A DNA stretch of 25,775 bases from Ophiostoma sp. CBS 140.51 (taxonomy: Eukaryota; Ascomycota; Sordariomycetes; Ophiostomatales; Ophiostomataceae): assembly GCA_029298735.1 (NCBI GenBank), contig JANSLP010000411.1:1-25775 (forward strand), written 5' to 3'. The translations under genes and the position numbers were made by a program. The notes under the pieces are model-generated. The model was given only the letters and a program-made list of their open reading frames with translations, ran no database searches and was not told where the DNA came from. Positions 9,076 through 19,047 of the stretch are shown piece by piece. Position 1 is the stretch's first letter; the number at the start of each line of letters is the position of its first letter.

Positions 9076-10116
9076 TTATTGTACCGCCGCTATCAGCCTG
9101 TCATTATCATCCAGTCTGTCCGGCTGCAGCGGAATGGTTGTCACTTGTGGCAGCTGCTTGTCAAGCGCATTGTCGTCAATGGACCGCGCACCCGACTTGT
9201 GTGTAATTGTTGTTTTTGTGACCGGGGCAGCCAACTTTGACGCCGCCTCGGCTTCCCGGCCAAAGGCCAAGTCCAACACCTCCAGCGGGTTGTGCCCGAC
9301 CGTCATCCACCCGGGTTTGCCGCCCTGGCTCTTCAGCTCTGCACCCTGCCCGACCTGAAACCGCCGGAATGTGTACGTGTCCCGGCAGTCGACCAGTGCA
9401 CAGTGCCCGTCGGTCCAGGCCGTAGGGGGCACGCGCTCGTCGTATAGAAACAAAACAAGGCGGTCGAGGTCGCGAAAGATATTGCGCCCATAAATTGTCA
9501 ACAAGATGCCCGACCCGGGGTGGCCAATAGACGAGGCACACAAGGCCAGCCGCTGCAAACCGCGGCCGACATCGTCGCTCGTCTGGCCTCGTGTCTGGTT
9601 GTTAATGTGCCGCATCAACTCCACAGTTTGGGCCACATTGAACTCGCCGAGCATAGCCAAGGTGTCGGCATGGGGTGCAATGTAGAGGCGGCGGTGTAGG
9701 TCCAGGCGGGCTTCACCGGCACGTTCGCAGGGTGTGTTGACGGCTAACCGAATGGTGGCCGAGTAGTGTTCGAGAGCGCAGGAACGGGCCTCGAACGAGA
9801 CGGCGAGCGCGGCCGGGTTGGCGCTCCAGGACTGCCACTTGGCCAAGGAGGCCTGGCCGACGGAGCTGGCGGAGTCGGCATAATGTGACTTGCGGCGGTG
9901 GACCTCGATGACACGGGGCACAAAAGAAAGGTGCCAGATCTTAAGGCGGAGTTCTGTCGGAAGGTTTGGAAAACATGTAAAGGTGGTCAACATCTCAGAA
10001 GAGGTGTTTGTATCCTCTATTGACGTTTCAGACAAGAGGTCGGTGACGGTCGAGATGGTGGTGGTATGGAGGGCCTCGGCACTTTCAGGGCCTGGCCCGT
10101 CTTGATGTGCACCCAT
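9076..10116 (-). CDS. 2EXR domain-containing protein
   Basis: 346 residues, intronless. FPNLPTELRLKIWHLSF at residues 48-64 is the defining start of the fungal 2EXR domain, an F-box-like motif. VPRVIEVHRR follows, and then the usual pattern of a structure-less middle with short hydrophobic strands (LDRLVLFLYDERVPP). Established knowledge: 2EXR proteins are greatly expanded in filamentous ascomycetes and their function is largely unknown. The F-box resemblance hints at protein-protein contact but is not proof of a ubiquitin role. A second in-frame Met at residue 42, just before the domain, is an alternative start. The first Met has a purine at -3. Confidence 0.72.
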   Translation of the reverse strand: MGAHQDGPGPESAEALHTTTISTVTDLLSETSIEDTNTSSEMLTTFTCFPNLPTELRLKIWHLSFVPRVIEVHRRKSHYADSASSVGQASLAKWQSWSANPAALAVSFEARSCALEHYSATIRLAVNTPCERAGEARLDLHRRLYIAPHADTLAMLGEFNVAQTVELMRHINNQTRGQTSDDVGRGLQRLALCASSIGHPGSGILLTIYGRNIFRDLDRLVLFLYDERVPPTAWTDGHCALVDCRDTYTFRRFQVGQGAELKSQGGKPGWMTVGHNPLEVLDLAFGREAEAASKLAAPVTKTTITHKSGARSIDDNALDKQLPQVTTIPLQPDRLDDNDRLIAAVQ

Positions 10117-11449
10117 GCCGGATAAGGTAGAAGGAAGAAGGAAGATTAAGAAAGATGCAAGTGAAGATCGGCGATCGACAGGGACAGGGACGTCAAGATG
10201 TTGGGAGTGGAGGTTGACGGTTTGCTTGGTACGGTGTGCAGTCTTGCAGTTGCAGTTGCAGAAGGCTTGAAGTTGATGTTGCTGTCGCTTGCAAGATTCA
10301 GGATGTGATGGGATGCGATGGGATGCGATGCAGGGTGAGTTTGCTCAGCCTGCAGAGATCAAGAGTTCGAGAAACGCAGGTTCTGAATGTTGTCCCCGAG
10401 TTCCTGTGACTGACTGTACAAGAATGAGACGTCTGCTGCTCAACTCTGCCGATCTATGCGGCTCGACTGCCAAGGTTGCAAGACACGGTGACTGGGACCC
10501 TGCATTCTCTGGAGGTGTCTTTCTGGGAGGTGACTGCGGCTGTCGACTTCTTCTCTTATTCTCGCCGTATGCCTTTTCTGTCTTTTTCTCTGCTATTTCC
10601 TTCTTCCGGATCGTGCGCGGTGGTCCTCGGTTGTGCTTATTTTCTGTTCCTTGGAAGGGAAATGGTCTTTGGCAGTCTATCGTCGTATCGTCGCATCGGA
10701 GAGGGGGTTTTGCGGAAAGGAGTGGAAAGGATGGATAGTATTGAAATGCGGAAATCAAGCTTTCACGTTTTCACTTTTTCTCGCGCCCACGCAGTATTGG
10801 GAAAATCCTCCGGCTCCCCCTCCCTTTGGGGCTCTTTCCGTTTTCCGATTGTTTTTAACGCTCCTTGCAGGCAGTCAATGGCAGTCGCTCGTGGTCTCGT
10901 GATGTCATCTGCAGGGCGCAGACCACCAAATAATAGAGTCCCTTAGTCTGTCTCTCCAGGCGCTCGGGTGCTTAATTTTACGGGTGCTATTTTCGTCTTT
11001 TAGGTGTTATTTTGGGTGGACGTTCCCCATATTTTGTTTCTTCTTCATTTTCTTGATTTTCATCCTGTCTTTCAATTTCAGGGTTTTCACAACCAAATTC
11101 CCCGGCAAGTTCCATATTTTTATCGTGTGTTCTTCTCCTCTTTCCCTCTTCTTCATCTTCGATTATTTTCTTCTTTTGCCCACCTCGTATTACACGCCCG
11201 ACTGTTGACATTTGACTGTTTTTGGCGAGTTGGCTCTATTTTAGTCTGTCCCTGTCCTCCCGTAGTACCCTGTAGCTCCGCTCTCGCGCGTGCTTTAAAC
11301 CAACTTTGACCGTCTCTCCAGGGCAATGTCGCGTGGCTTTCGACGTCAATTTCGCAACTTGACGCCCTTCCTTCCACATCGCGTCGCCCTATTTGACATC
11401 ACGCCTTTTGCGTTTTTCAATGCTTCCACCTTTTCCAGCCGTATTCTCA
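10117..11449. other. Long non-coding interval with short tandem repeats
   Basis: 1.3 kb between two minus-strand genes. Frames up to about 156 codons exist on both strands, but none shows motifs. Much of 10,530-11,180 is pyrimidine-rich on the plus strand, which makes spurious Phe/Ser/Leu-rich frames. Its right side should contain the 3' UTR of the EthD-like gene and its left side the promoter or 5' UTR of the 2EXR gene. A non-coding RNA cannot be excluded from sequence alone. Confidence 0.5.
10244..10330. repeat. Two microsatellite-like tandem repeats
   Basis: TTGCAG is repeated three times at 10244-10261. A 10 bp unit GGATGYGATG is repeated three times at 10301-10330; the first copy differs by one T/C. 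Both lie about 130-215 bp upstream of the 2EXR start codon. Confidence 0.75.
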
Positions 11450-12226
11450 TCACACCTTTGTGTCCTTCCCATCGGCAAATGCCGCAGCCTTGTCGCCGTA
11501 TACCCGCACAAGGCGATAGGGCACCAGCTCGAAGATGTCTTCGTCCGCTCTTCCCTTTCTTTCCAACAGAGATGATTCCAGCTTCGCTATGACTTCTCCC
11601 ACTCCTTCCAATCTCTTCTCGTCAAACTCGTGCAGTGTCAGCCACCGAGGTGGCTTGTCCGTTGAAGTCGTCGCTGGCGGCGCCGGTCCACCAGCCGGTG
11701 GCGCCTTGTCCTTGTCAATCTCGTTCTCCATCACCACCTCGAAATGTGTCGAACGCTGCCAACCAGGAAGGCCTGCTACCGTCGACATGCACTCGGAGTA
11801 GTCGTTGACGTTGCTGGATTCGACAATTTCAGACAGCAACAAAGTGCCGGTGGCTCCCCCGCCCACCCATGTCTCAACATGCCGGGCAAACCGGCCCCGG
11901 AAGGATGCAAACTTGGCAATCGGCCCGTCCTCGGGAATCTGTTTGTGATGCAAAGGGATATGACGGAAAGCTTCGCTCGTGACAAAGGAGAGTGTCGGCA
12001 GTTTGTATATGACGAGAAAGGGTTTGGCGGCGGCGTCAGTATCTCCTGGGACCAGCTCATACCGCCTCGCCACAGGCAGGGGATTCTCCGGGTCGGCATT
12101 GACGACGTCCGGGATGTGCACGTCTTCGTACCAGCGGACAAAGTCGGTGTAGGGAAAGACGGCTTCGTCACTGGTGTTGGAGCTGATCCAGAACACGCCC
12201 GGGCCGGTGAAGGTTGAATCCGACAT
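11450..12226 (-). CDS. EthD-like dimeric alpha/beta-barrel protein
   Basis: 258 residues, intronless, ATG with A at -3. Near the N-terminus FVRWYEDVHIPDVV matches the W-Y/x-x-x-H-x-P signature seen in EthD-type and related ferredoxin-fold small proteins. A second ferredoxin-like half appears from about residue 188 (PPRWLTLHEFDEKRLEGVGE), so two alpha/beta modules joined by a Pro/Ala-rich linker (PPAGGPAPPATTSTDKPP) are likely. Members of this fold include enzymes in polyketide or aromatic metabolism and many of unknown function. No cofactor or catalytic residue can be assigned here beyond the conserved His. It lies divergent from the M20 peptidase with about 1.25 kb between them, which does not suggest co-function. 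Confidence 0.6.
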   Translation of the reverse strand: MSDSTFTGPGVFWISSNTSDEAVFPYTDFVRWYEDVHIPDVVNADPENPLPVARRYELVPGDTDAAAKPFLVIYKLPTLSFVTSEAFRHIPLHHKQIPEDGPIAKFASFRGRFARHVETWVGGGATGTLLLSEIVESSNVNDYSECMSTVAGLPGWQRSTHFEVVMENEIDKDKAPPAGGPAPPATTSTDKPPRWLTLHEFDEKRLEGVGEVIAKLESSLLERKGRADEDIFELVPYRLVRVYGDKAAAFADGKDTKV

Positions 12227-13477
12227 AATGACGATGCTGATATTTGCTGTGAACGAAACTGATCACTGATTTTGATACTCGCGATCTTGGCTTGATGGCC
12301 AGAAATTTCGACGAAATTTGAGTCCACGAAAAGTCCCAACAACAGATTACCGGGAGAACGCAGGATGAAGAGTGCGGTTCATATCAATTGACGGCCTCCT
12401 CCAGAGTTTAACCCGTATCCCGTGTCCACCCTCTCCTTCTTGAGAGAACAGCTTCTTCTCGTCCTGTTTGACAACAGACATGCTGTGCGATGTAAGAAAT
12501 GCACAACACTGGTTGTATGCATACTGTGAGTATAATGTCCGTGCAAGTATGGAAAATGTGGATGTAAAGAAAGAGGATTTTTATTTTTATTTTTAAATTT
12601 TTGGTACTATTTTTAATTTTAAATGTCGATTGTTGATGTTCTCGACTGTAGCAAATCGTTAATCAAAATGCTTCGTGTCTGCTGCGCAAAAACAACACAC
12701 TAAAAGCAGACTCTTTAACAAAAACGACTGTGACAAGCTTCACTTCAATTGCCGACAATGGACATGCACAATGCATAGTCGAAACGTTGCTCTGTTGTAT
12801 TGCAGTCTGCTTATCAATCTACAAAATAAAGAAAAAAACAAGTAAAGAGCAAGATAAGTGGGAATATCAAATTTTGATACCCTGAACGGAGGTGGGCATG
12901 GCCGTCTTTATCGGTTAGAAATGGGACAGTACGTGGACAGGTATCTAACAGAAAAAACTGGGGCTTCGATCGGCGATAGATCGGTGCCTGTCCACTGTTT
13001 CTTTGTGTTTTCTCCTCTTTCAAGCTTTGTCACAAACACACCCAGCTGCCTGTTTGGGCTGTTTTTGACAGCCGCTGATCGCTAGGGCGGTCTCTTGAGT
13101 GCTGCCAGGGGCGGGGACGTGCCTGCCCCGGGGGACACTGCCGTTGCGGCAGAAGCAAACAAAAGCCAAAATAGGCAAGAGAACGCTTGCCACCCAGCGA
13201 TCGCAGCTTCTCGTTGGCGCGACTAGCCGACGCTGTGGAGATTTTTGGAGACCTTGGGGACTTTGGAGACTTTTTGGCGACCTTGTTGATGGCGCCTTCC
13301 GTTTCAATGCACGGCCAAAACGGCGTGCTTGCCGTGATTGTAAGCTACACTCCGCGAGCGGGCAAACGACACGCCTTCTCAATTCGATCGGTTCCCTTTA
13401 TTATTCGGTGCCTCCCTTTCTTTGCTCAAATGTTCATTCTTTCCTTGAACACGCAATTGCATTGAACTCTGTCCACC
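12227..13477. other. Divergent promoter interval
   Basis: 1.25 kb between the EthD-like gene (-) and the carboxypeptidase gene (+). The stretch 12,560-12,620 is nearly pure A/T. Frames at 13,020-13,465 lack motifs and overlap the 5' flank of the peptidase. A degenerate 9 bp repeat (GGAGACCTT, GGGGACTTT, GGAGACTTT) lies at about 13,243-13,285. The last 80 bp before the ATG are CT-rich, as is common in fungal promoters. Confidence 0.5.
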
Positions 13478-15235
13478 ATGAGGTTCAACGCCCTCCGTCT
13501 GCTCTCTCTGTCGGCGGCGACGCCCGCCCTCGCGGCCGTGCTCGCGAATGACGCCACCAACTCCAACCACCAGCACGTCATTGGCGGCGACCGTTTTGTT
13601 GGTGATATTGAAAAGGGCGACCGCTTCGCTTGCGATCTGCCGCCGCCTGTGGCTCCGTCGAGCGACGGCCTGCCCTCGGCTGACGAGCTGTTCAAGAGTG
13701 CCGACGCCCTCAAGCTCCAGGTCCACCGTCTTTCGGCTACTGTCCAGGTGCCCAGTGTCAGCTACGACGACATGAAGGATGTCGACGTCGACCCGCGCTG
13801 GGATGTCTTTGCGGATCTGCACAAGGTCTTTGAGGAGCTGTACCCGACCGTGCACCGCCGCATGACTGTCACGAAGATCAACAAGTATGGTCTGCTCTAC
13901 ACAATCAACGGCACCGAGTCCGACCTGCAGCCTATTCTGCTCACAGGCCACCAGGACGTTGTGCCGGTGCCCGACCCGTCGGCCTGGACCCACCCGCCCT
14001 TCTCGGGCCACTACGATGGCACCTGGCTGTGGGGCCGCGGCGCTGTCGACGACAAGAACAGTGTGACTGCGCTCCTGTCGGTGGCCGAGGCGCTGCTTCA
14101 GCAAAAGAACGAGGAGTGGGTGCCGCGCCGGACGCTGTTGCTGGCTTTCGGCTTTGATGAGGAGTCGCTGGGCGAGCGCGGCGCTGGCGCCATCAACAAG
14201 CACCTGGAGGCTGTCTATGGCCGGGACTCGATCGTCCTGTTACTGGACGAGGGCGGTTCCGGTCTGGACCTGGTCAAGGGTTCTGGCAAGGGCGACAAGG
14301 ACACTCTGTTTGCTCTGCCTGCCGTTGCCGAAAAGGGCCAGATCAACATCTACTACGAGCTGCGTGCCCGTGGTGGTCACTCGTCCATGCCGCTGCCGCA
14401 CACGGCCATTGGCATTGCTGCCGAGATTGTCGCCGCTCTCGAGAACCACCCTTACTCGCCCAAGCTCGTTGAGGGTTCGCCGCTGCACAACAACTACGTC
14501 TGCCGCGCGCGCTACACGCCCGACACCGACCGCAAGGTGACCAAATTGATCGAGGACAACGAGCTGACCGAGCTGGCTGATCTGCTGGCCAGCTACGACC
14601 CGTCGCTCAAGTTCCGCCTGCAGACCTCGCAGGCCGTCGACATTATCAAGGCTGGCCTCAAGATTAATGCGATGCCTGAAAAGGTCGAGATTGGTGTCAA
14701 CTACCGCGTGGCGCCCCACGAGTCGCTCGATTACGTCAAGAAGCGCACCGTTGAGCTGCTGCAGCCCATTGTTGCCAAGTACAACATTGCCCTGACGGCC
14801 TTTGGCAAGAAGGAGGAGGAGGTGGTCGCTGCCGGGACGGCCGCTTCCATTGTCGGTGCTGACGGTGCCGTCCACACTGATGTCTACGATGCCAACTACG
14901 ATGCTTCGCTCGTTCTGACTGCCCCCATGGAGCTTGCCGTGGCCCCAATCACTCCTACGACGGGCCCTGTCTGGGACTTGTTCTCGGGCACCATTCAGCA
15001 CACTTTCGCTTTCGACGGTGGCCGCGTTGTCCCCGTCGGCGACATCATGAACGGCAACACGGACACCCGCTCGTACCTGGGCCTGACCCGCAACGTGTTC
15101 CGCTGGGAGCCGCTGCGTGAGCCGTGGATCCAGAACATGCACGCCATTGACGAGGCCCTGCACATGGAGGGCCACATGGAGGCCGTGCGCTTCTACTACA
15201 ACCTCGTGCGCAACTTTGATGCGGCGGATGTCTAA
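13478..15235 (+). CDS. M20 metallopeptidase, vacuolar carboxypeptidase S (Cps1)-like
   Basis: 585 residues, intronless, start context ccaccATG. A cleavable signal or signal anchor is seen at residues 1-20 (LRLLSLSAATPALAAVLA). All M20 landmarks are present: GHQDVVPV with metal His158 and Asp160, WGRGAVDDKNS with bridging Asp191, DEESLGERGA with catalytic/metal Glu228 and Glu229, metal Asp257 in LLLDEGG, RGGHSS with dimerisation-domain His301, and a C-terminal metal His555 in QNMHAIDE. The enzyme should use two zinc ions to remove C-terminal residues from peptides, for example those with Gly before the last residue. Established knowledge: yeast Cps1 does this in the vacuole and helps use peptides as nitrogen source. 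Location in vacuole versus outside the cell is inference. The gene converges on ADE2 with 150 bp between stops. Confidence 0.87.
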   Translation: MRFNALRLLSLSAATPALAAVLANDATNSNHQHVIGGDRFVGDIEKGDRFACDLPPPVAPSSDGLPSADELFKSADALKLQVHRLSATVQVPSVSYDDMKDVDVDPRWDVFADLHKVFEELYPTVHRRMTVTKINKYGLLYTINGTESDLQPILLTGHQDVVPVPDPSAWTHPPFSGHYDGTWLWGRGAVDDKNSVTALLSVAEALLQQKNEEWVPRRTLLLAFGFDEESLGERGAGAINKHLEAVYGRDSIVLLLDEGGSGLDLVKGSGKGDKDTLFALPAVAEKGQINIYYELRARGGHSSMPLPHTAIGIAAEIVAALENHPYSPKLVEGSPLHNNYVCRARYTPDTDRKVTKLIEDNELTELADLLASYDPSLKFRLQTSQAVDIIKAGLKINAMPEKVEIGVNYRVAPHESLDYVKKRTVELLQPIVAKYNIALTAFGKKEEEVVAAGTAASIVGADGAVHTDVYDANYDASLVLTAPMELAVAPITPTTGPVWDLFSGTIQHTFAFDGGRVVPVGDIMNGNTDTRSYLGLTRNVFRWEPLREPWIQNMHAIDEALHMEGHMEAVRFYYNLVRNFDAADV

Positions 15236-15385
15236 ACGTGCCCATGAAAACTGCATGATATGTAGCGGTGACTTTTGATAGATCTATTATGCGCTGTATC
15301 AAGTATATATTGGACAATAAAAGCAAGGAATGATATAAGAATAAATAAACAAAAGTGATCTAATAAATACAACAACGTGCACCTT

Positions 15386-17239
15386 CTACTTCTTCAGATA
15401 CGCCTCCACGCCGATGCTGCGCAGACGCACCGCCTTGTCCGTCACCTGCTGCTCCATGTCCCGCTGGTACGCCTCCATCTTGGTCAGCAGCTCGGGCGTG
15501 AACGCGCCAAGGATCCGGATGGCCAGCAGAGCGGCATTGGTCGAGTTGTTGATGGCCACCGTCGCTGTGGGCACACCGCGCGGCATCTGCACAATGCTGA
15601 GCAGACTGTCCATGCCGTCGAGGTGTGTCGCCTTGACGGGCACACCGATGACGGGTAGAGGCGTGTACGCGGCCAGCATGCCGGGCAGGTGAGCAGCGCC
15701 GCCTGCAGCAGCAATGATGACCTTGATGCCGCGTGCAGCCGCCTCCGTCGCGACCTGGCCCATCTTGGCCGGTGTGCGGTGAGCCGACGTGATGTCGACC
15801 TCCCAGGGGACGCCAAACTGGTCCAGAATGTCGATGCCGGCCTTGAGCACAGGCAGGTCCGAGTCGGAGCCCATCGTGACGAGGACGAGCGGGTTGGCAG
15901 CTACGCCGGGAGACACAGCCGACGAGGAAGCTGCAGCGGCAACCGGGGCCACGACGGGTGCCGCGGCAGCCGGACGCAGGGCCTTGGTGGGCGCCTGCAG
16001 GCGCTCCTCGCGAATCCTCTGCGCCAGCCGGATCAGCGGCGTCGCCGCCTCCTCCAGCTCGGCAATCGACAGCGTTGTGCCCGTCAGCGTAATGTGGCCA
16101 ATCTTGCGGCTCGGCTTGGCCTCCTTGCCGTACATGTGCACATAAACGCCCAGGCCGGGCGCAAACGTCGCCTGTGCCGCCTCAATCAGCTTCTCGTGCG
16201 CATCCGGAGTGGCACCGCCCAGCACGTTGATCATCAGCGCCGAGGCCACATGCGGCTCTAGCTTGGCGGGGAGAGGGCGGTCCAGAATGGCCGTCAGCTG
16301 CGCCTTGAACTGCGACATGTAGGGAATCGACTCAATCGTCAAATGGCCCGAGTTGTGCGGGCGGGGTGCAATTTCGTTGACGACGACCTCGTCCTCGGCC
16401 GTCAAGAACAGCTCGACAGCAAAGACACCGCGGCCCCAGAGCTGGTCAATGACGCTGCACGCCACCTGTTGCGCCTTTGCAGAGATCTGCTGCAGACGAG
16501 CACCGTCTAGTCCTCGAGGAGGCATGTACACGTACGAGCAGATGTTGTCTTCGTGCACTGTCTCGACCACCGGGTAGGGCAGCAGCTGCTTCGTGACACC
16601 GGGCGCGCCCTCATCCTCGGTACGGATCACCATCACCGACAGCTCCATCACAAACGGCACCCACTTCTCGGCGTAGCACGCAACGTGGCCGAACTCGGCC
16701 TCTGCTGCCTCCAAGTCGGCCGCTGTGCCTACCTTGAAGTTGCCCCGACCATCATAAGAATCCTTGCGTGCCTTGAGCATGAACGGGTAGCCAAATGCGG
16801 TGGCCGCCTGCTCCATCGATGCCCGCATACCGGTGCCCGTCTCAATCGCCACCTGCTTGGCCACAGGCAGACCCTTGGACGCCAGGTACTCCTTTTGCTC
16901 GTACTTGTTCTGTACCAGCCGCAGCGTCTTCCACGACGGGTGCACCTGAATGGGTGTCATGCCGGGCGTCGCGCCGTTGGTCGCAATCGCCTCGAGGACC
17001 TCGGTGTCAATATGCTCAATCTCGACCGTCAGCACGTCGCTGTGTGCCGCCAGCTCGCGGATCTTTCCGGCATCCTTGAAGGAGCCGGCGACATGGTGCT
17101 TGTTGCGGTTGATCTGCTTGGCGGGGGCGTCGTCGGCGTCGAGCACGGCGACGGGGACGTTGAGGGGCGCGGCCGCTTCGCACAGCATCTGGCCGAGCTG
17201 GCCGCCGCCGAGAAGGCCAATGACAGGAGTCTTGGACAT
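15386..17239 (-). CDS. ADE2: Phosphoribosylaminoimidazole carboxylase, PurK-PurE fusion (Ade2)
   Basis: 617 residues. The N-terminal PurK half starts MSKTPVIGLLGGGQLGQM and carries an ATP-grasp fold (YPFMLKARKDSYDGRGNF, VNEIAPRPHNSGHLTIE). An Ala/Pro/Ser-rich linker leads into the PurE half, with MGSDSDLP (from residue 456) and the catalytic-loop SAHRTP (His487), then GGAAHLPGM. This enzyme carboxylates 5-aminoimidazole ribonucleotide (AIR) to CAIR in purine synthesis. Loss in many fungi gives a red or pink pigment. The start at 17239 is the first ATG in frame (caATGtc, A at -3); the frame runs further upstream only from GTG. The linker is longer and more low-complexity than I would expect from yeast Ade2. 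It marks the edge of the core gene block. Confidence 0.95.
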   Translation of the reverse strand: MSKTPVIGLLGGGQLGQMLCEAAAPLNVPVAVLDADDAPAKQINRNKHHVAGSFKDAGKIRELAAHSDVLTVEIEHIDTEVLEAIATNGATPGMTPIQVHPSWKTLRLVQNKYEQKEYLASKGLPVAKQVAIETGTGMRASMEQAATAFGYPFMLKARKDSYDGRGNFKVGTAADLEAAEAEFGHVACYAEKWVPFVMELSVMVIRTEDEGAPGVTKQLLPYPVVETVHEDNICSYVYMPPRGLDGARLQQISAKAQQVACSVIDQLWGRGVFAVELFLTAEDEVVVNEIAPRPHNSGHLTIESIPYMSQFKAQLTAILDRPLPAKLEPHVASALMINVLGGATPDAHEKLIEAAQATFAPGLGVYVHMYGKEAKPSRKIGHITLTGTTLSIAELEEAATPLIRLAQRIREERLQAPTKALRPAAAAPVVAPVAAAASSSAVSPGVAANPLVLVTMGSDSDLPVLKAGIDILDQFGVPWEVDITSAHRTPAKMGQVATEAAARGIKVIIAAAGGAAHLPGMLAAYTPLPVIGVPVKATHLDGMDSLLSIVQMPRGVPTATVAINNSTNAALLAIRILGAFTPELLTKMEAYQRDMEQQVTDKAVRLRSIGVEAYLKK

Positions 17240-17560
17240 TGTGAGGGTGGGTGGTGATATCGTGGTAGAAAGGGTGGTGTTTTGAATGCTTCCGAGCGGG
17301 TTGTCGTTGAACGCGCAAATCGTCGGCATTGGCAAAAAAAGTTTCACGAAAATTATGACGTTGGGAAGCTCCCGCCCGTTGTAAGTGTCGATGCAGGAAC
17401 TGCCCCACTAGCGCCGTTGTCGGCAAGCGTTGAGTGGTCAAATTTTTTCCCTTTAAGCGACACATGATTGGTCACGTGTAACATAATGGAACGATATTGA
17501 CGACACCCGCGGCTTGCATTGCCGTCAATTGGGGGCCAAGAATTGAATAAAAAAGCTTAG
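17240..17560 (-). promoter_or_regulatory. ADE2 promoter with CCAAT box and CACGTG site
   Basis: An ATTGG (CCAAT in the sense of ADE2) at 17467-17471 lies one base from a CACGTG at 17473-17478, about 230 bp upstream of the ATG. Paired CCAAT and E-box sites are common in fungal housekeeping promoters. Which factors act is not visible from sequence. Confidence 0.45.
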
Positions 17561-19047
17561 CTTCGTAGATATCATATGGTCGTGAAAGAAATCGTAAATA
17601 ACCAAAAACGCAGTGTTAGGAAAATCTACAAAAAAAACACGTACAGCAGCGAGTATTCGCTGGTCGTTATGCTTTTAATTAGCGTGCCGATGTCGAACAA
17701 TCCATTTTTGGCCTGCCCCGGCGCCAAGTTCCAGCCCCCAAAACAGCCCCTCTAAGTACGACATATATATTGCGAAAGGCGTAAGTACCTTGAAAACTGA
17801 AAACCGCAGTTCTTCAAAGATAAAAATTGTACGTTATCCCCCCGCCCGTATTTTCTCCTTTCTTTCCTTTTTTACATTTCTTGCTAACGACTTGGATCCA
17901 GAAATTCTCAAGTACATCTAGGTGGTGCTCAGCGCCATAGAAGAGCCGCTTCGTAGAACCATTCTTTCTATTAAAGAGCTGCAACAAACTTGGGCTTGCG
18001 CCGAGGAGTATGTTAGCTGTGCTGACCAGGTCGTGCACACTCGCCAGGCTGCAGAAGCCGCAAAGGACGCCAAGCACTGCGAACGGGTACTGCCGTGGCC
18101 GACTTTCTTTGGCTGGCGGGCTTCGATTTCTGTTGCCAGCCACTAGCACGTAACTTGAAGAACGGCGTGTTGCTGGACCACTCGAAGATCATCGGGGCGT
18201 AGTCTCCGTACTGGGACCGGTGCTCTAGGAACACCAAGTGGCTTCTGGATTGGCTGCTGACACCGTCAGACGGAAGGATGTGTTAATTGCGGTGTGAAGG
18301 ATTGCGAGATCACATGGATAGAAGACTACAAGGCAGGAAGGATGAAGGGCTGCACTTCTCTGTGGTGGCCAGGGCGCGCGATGCTCGCGCATCAAGGACA
18401 CAGAACATAGATAGGAGTGCTTTAGTTAATATATAAGACGTCTGAATAGGTAGTCGGCTTCTTTGCGTAAAGGTCCTCGCTAAATATATGCCGAATTCTC
18501 TTCTTTCTTTGCTCAAGCAATGTCCAGGTGATTTCGCATTTCCCTTCTGCCCTTACGTTAAAGACTCTGACCATAGTATGGACTGCACGCTACGGGCACA
18601 TACGACGAACGGGCACGTTGAAGCCGAGCGTGCCATCCGTTACTCCGAGCTGGGAGACCGAGAAGGAGACCTAGCCTGTAATAACCCTTCATTATTAACC
18701 TGACCCTACTGGCCGCCACTCTACTTCCCGACTTATAATCGACAGGCCTCTTCGCTTCTTTCCGCGGCCAACATGGTATCCCTGGAAAGAACTTGTTCGC
18801 CGTGTCTGTCTACAGCAACGACTCGTCCACATCTGCTTCCATTACATGGACTGTCATTGGCCCGAACGCCTAGGAAGCGCAACTGACCCTATTCTACGAC
18901 ATACGACATGCTCGTCCCCGTCGCTCGCCCCCGAAGTTTACCTCATACGGCTCTATTCCCAAAACATCGACTACATCGACATGGGGACACCACTGTACAA
19001 TACAGGCTTCCCAGAAAATAGATTCACAGTCTTTTTAACGTTTCGAC
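17561..19047. other. Start of the accessory block; gene fragments not identified
   Basis: TA-rich sequence begins near 17,550. At 17,814-18,149 both strands have open frames of 74-111 codons. The plus-strand reading (KELQQTWACAEEYVSCADQV) looks more protein-like, but I do not recognise it. At 18,281-18,520 a piece starts with TGTTAA and contains a TATA-like TAATATATAAG, resembling an LTR fragment. At 18,739-19,038 a plus-strand frame is open for 99 codons except one TAG at 18,871 (reading AVSVYSNDSSTSASITWTVI before the stop). None of these can be named. Confidence 0.45.
18281..18520. mobile_element. Possible solo LTR fragment (weak)
   Basis: The segment opens with TGTTAATTGCGG and has a TATA-like TAATATATAAG at 18427-18437, followed by CT-rich sequence. 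That is how many fungal copia-type LTRs are laid out. No matching second LTR, primer-binding site or target duplication was found, and the right end is not defined. Confidence 0.2.

Noticed and set aside
10289..10758. Frames of 137-149 codons on both strands
   Set aside because: Both strands are open over the same DNA, with no motif or codon signal favouring either.
13379..14203. 274-codon minus-strand frame
   Set aside because: It is antisense to the M20 peptidase and covers its start. The GC-rich third positions of the real gene create the open frame.
14240..15256. 338-codon minus-strand frame
   Set aside because: It is antisense to the M20 gene, whose metal-binding motifs prove the plus-strand reading.
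16553..17257. 234-codon plus-strand frame
   Set aside because: It is antisense to ADE2.
17814..18149. 111-codon minus-strand frame and its 74-codon plus-strand mirror
   Set aside because: Neither shows a known motif, and the minus frame starts at GTG. Kept only as an unassigned part of the accessory block.
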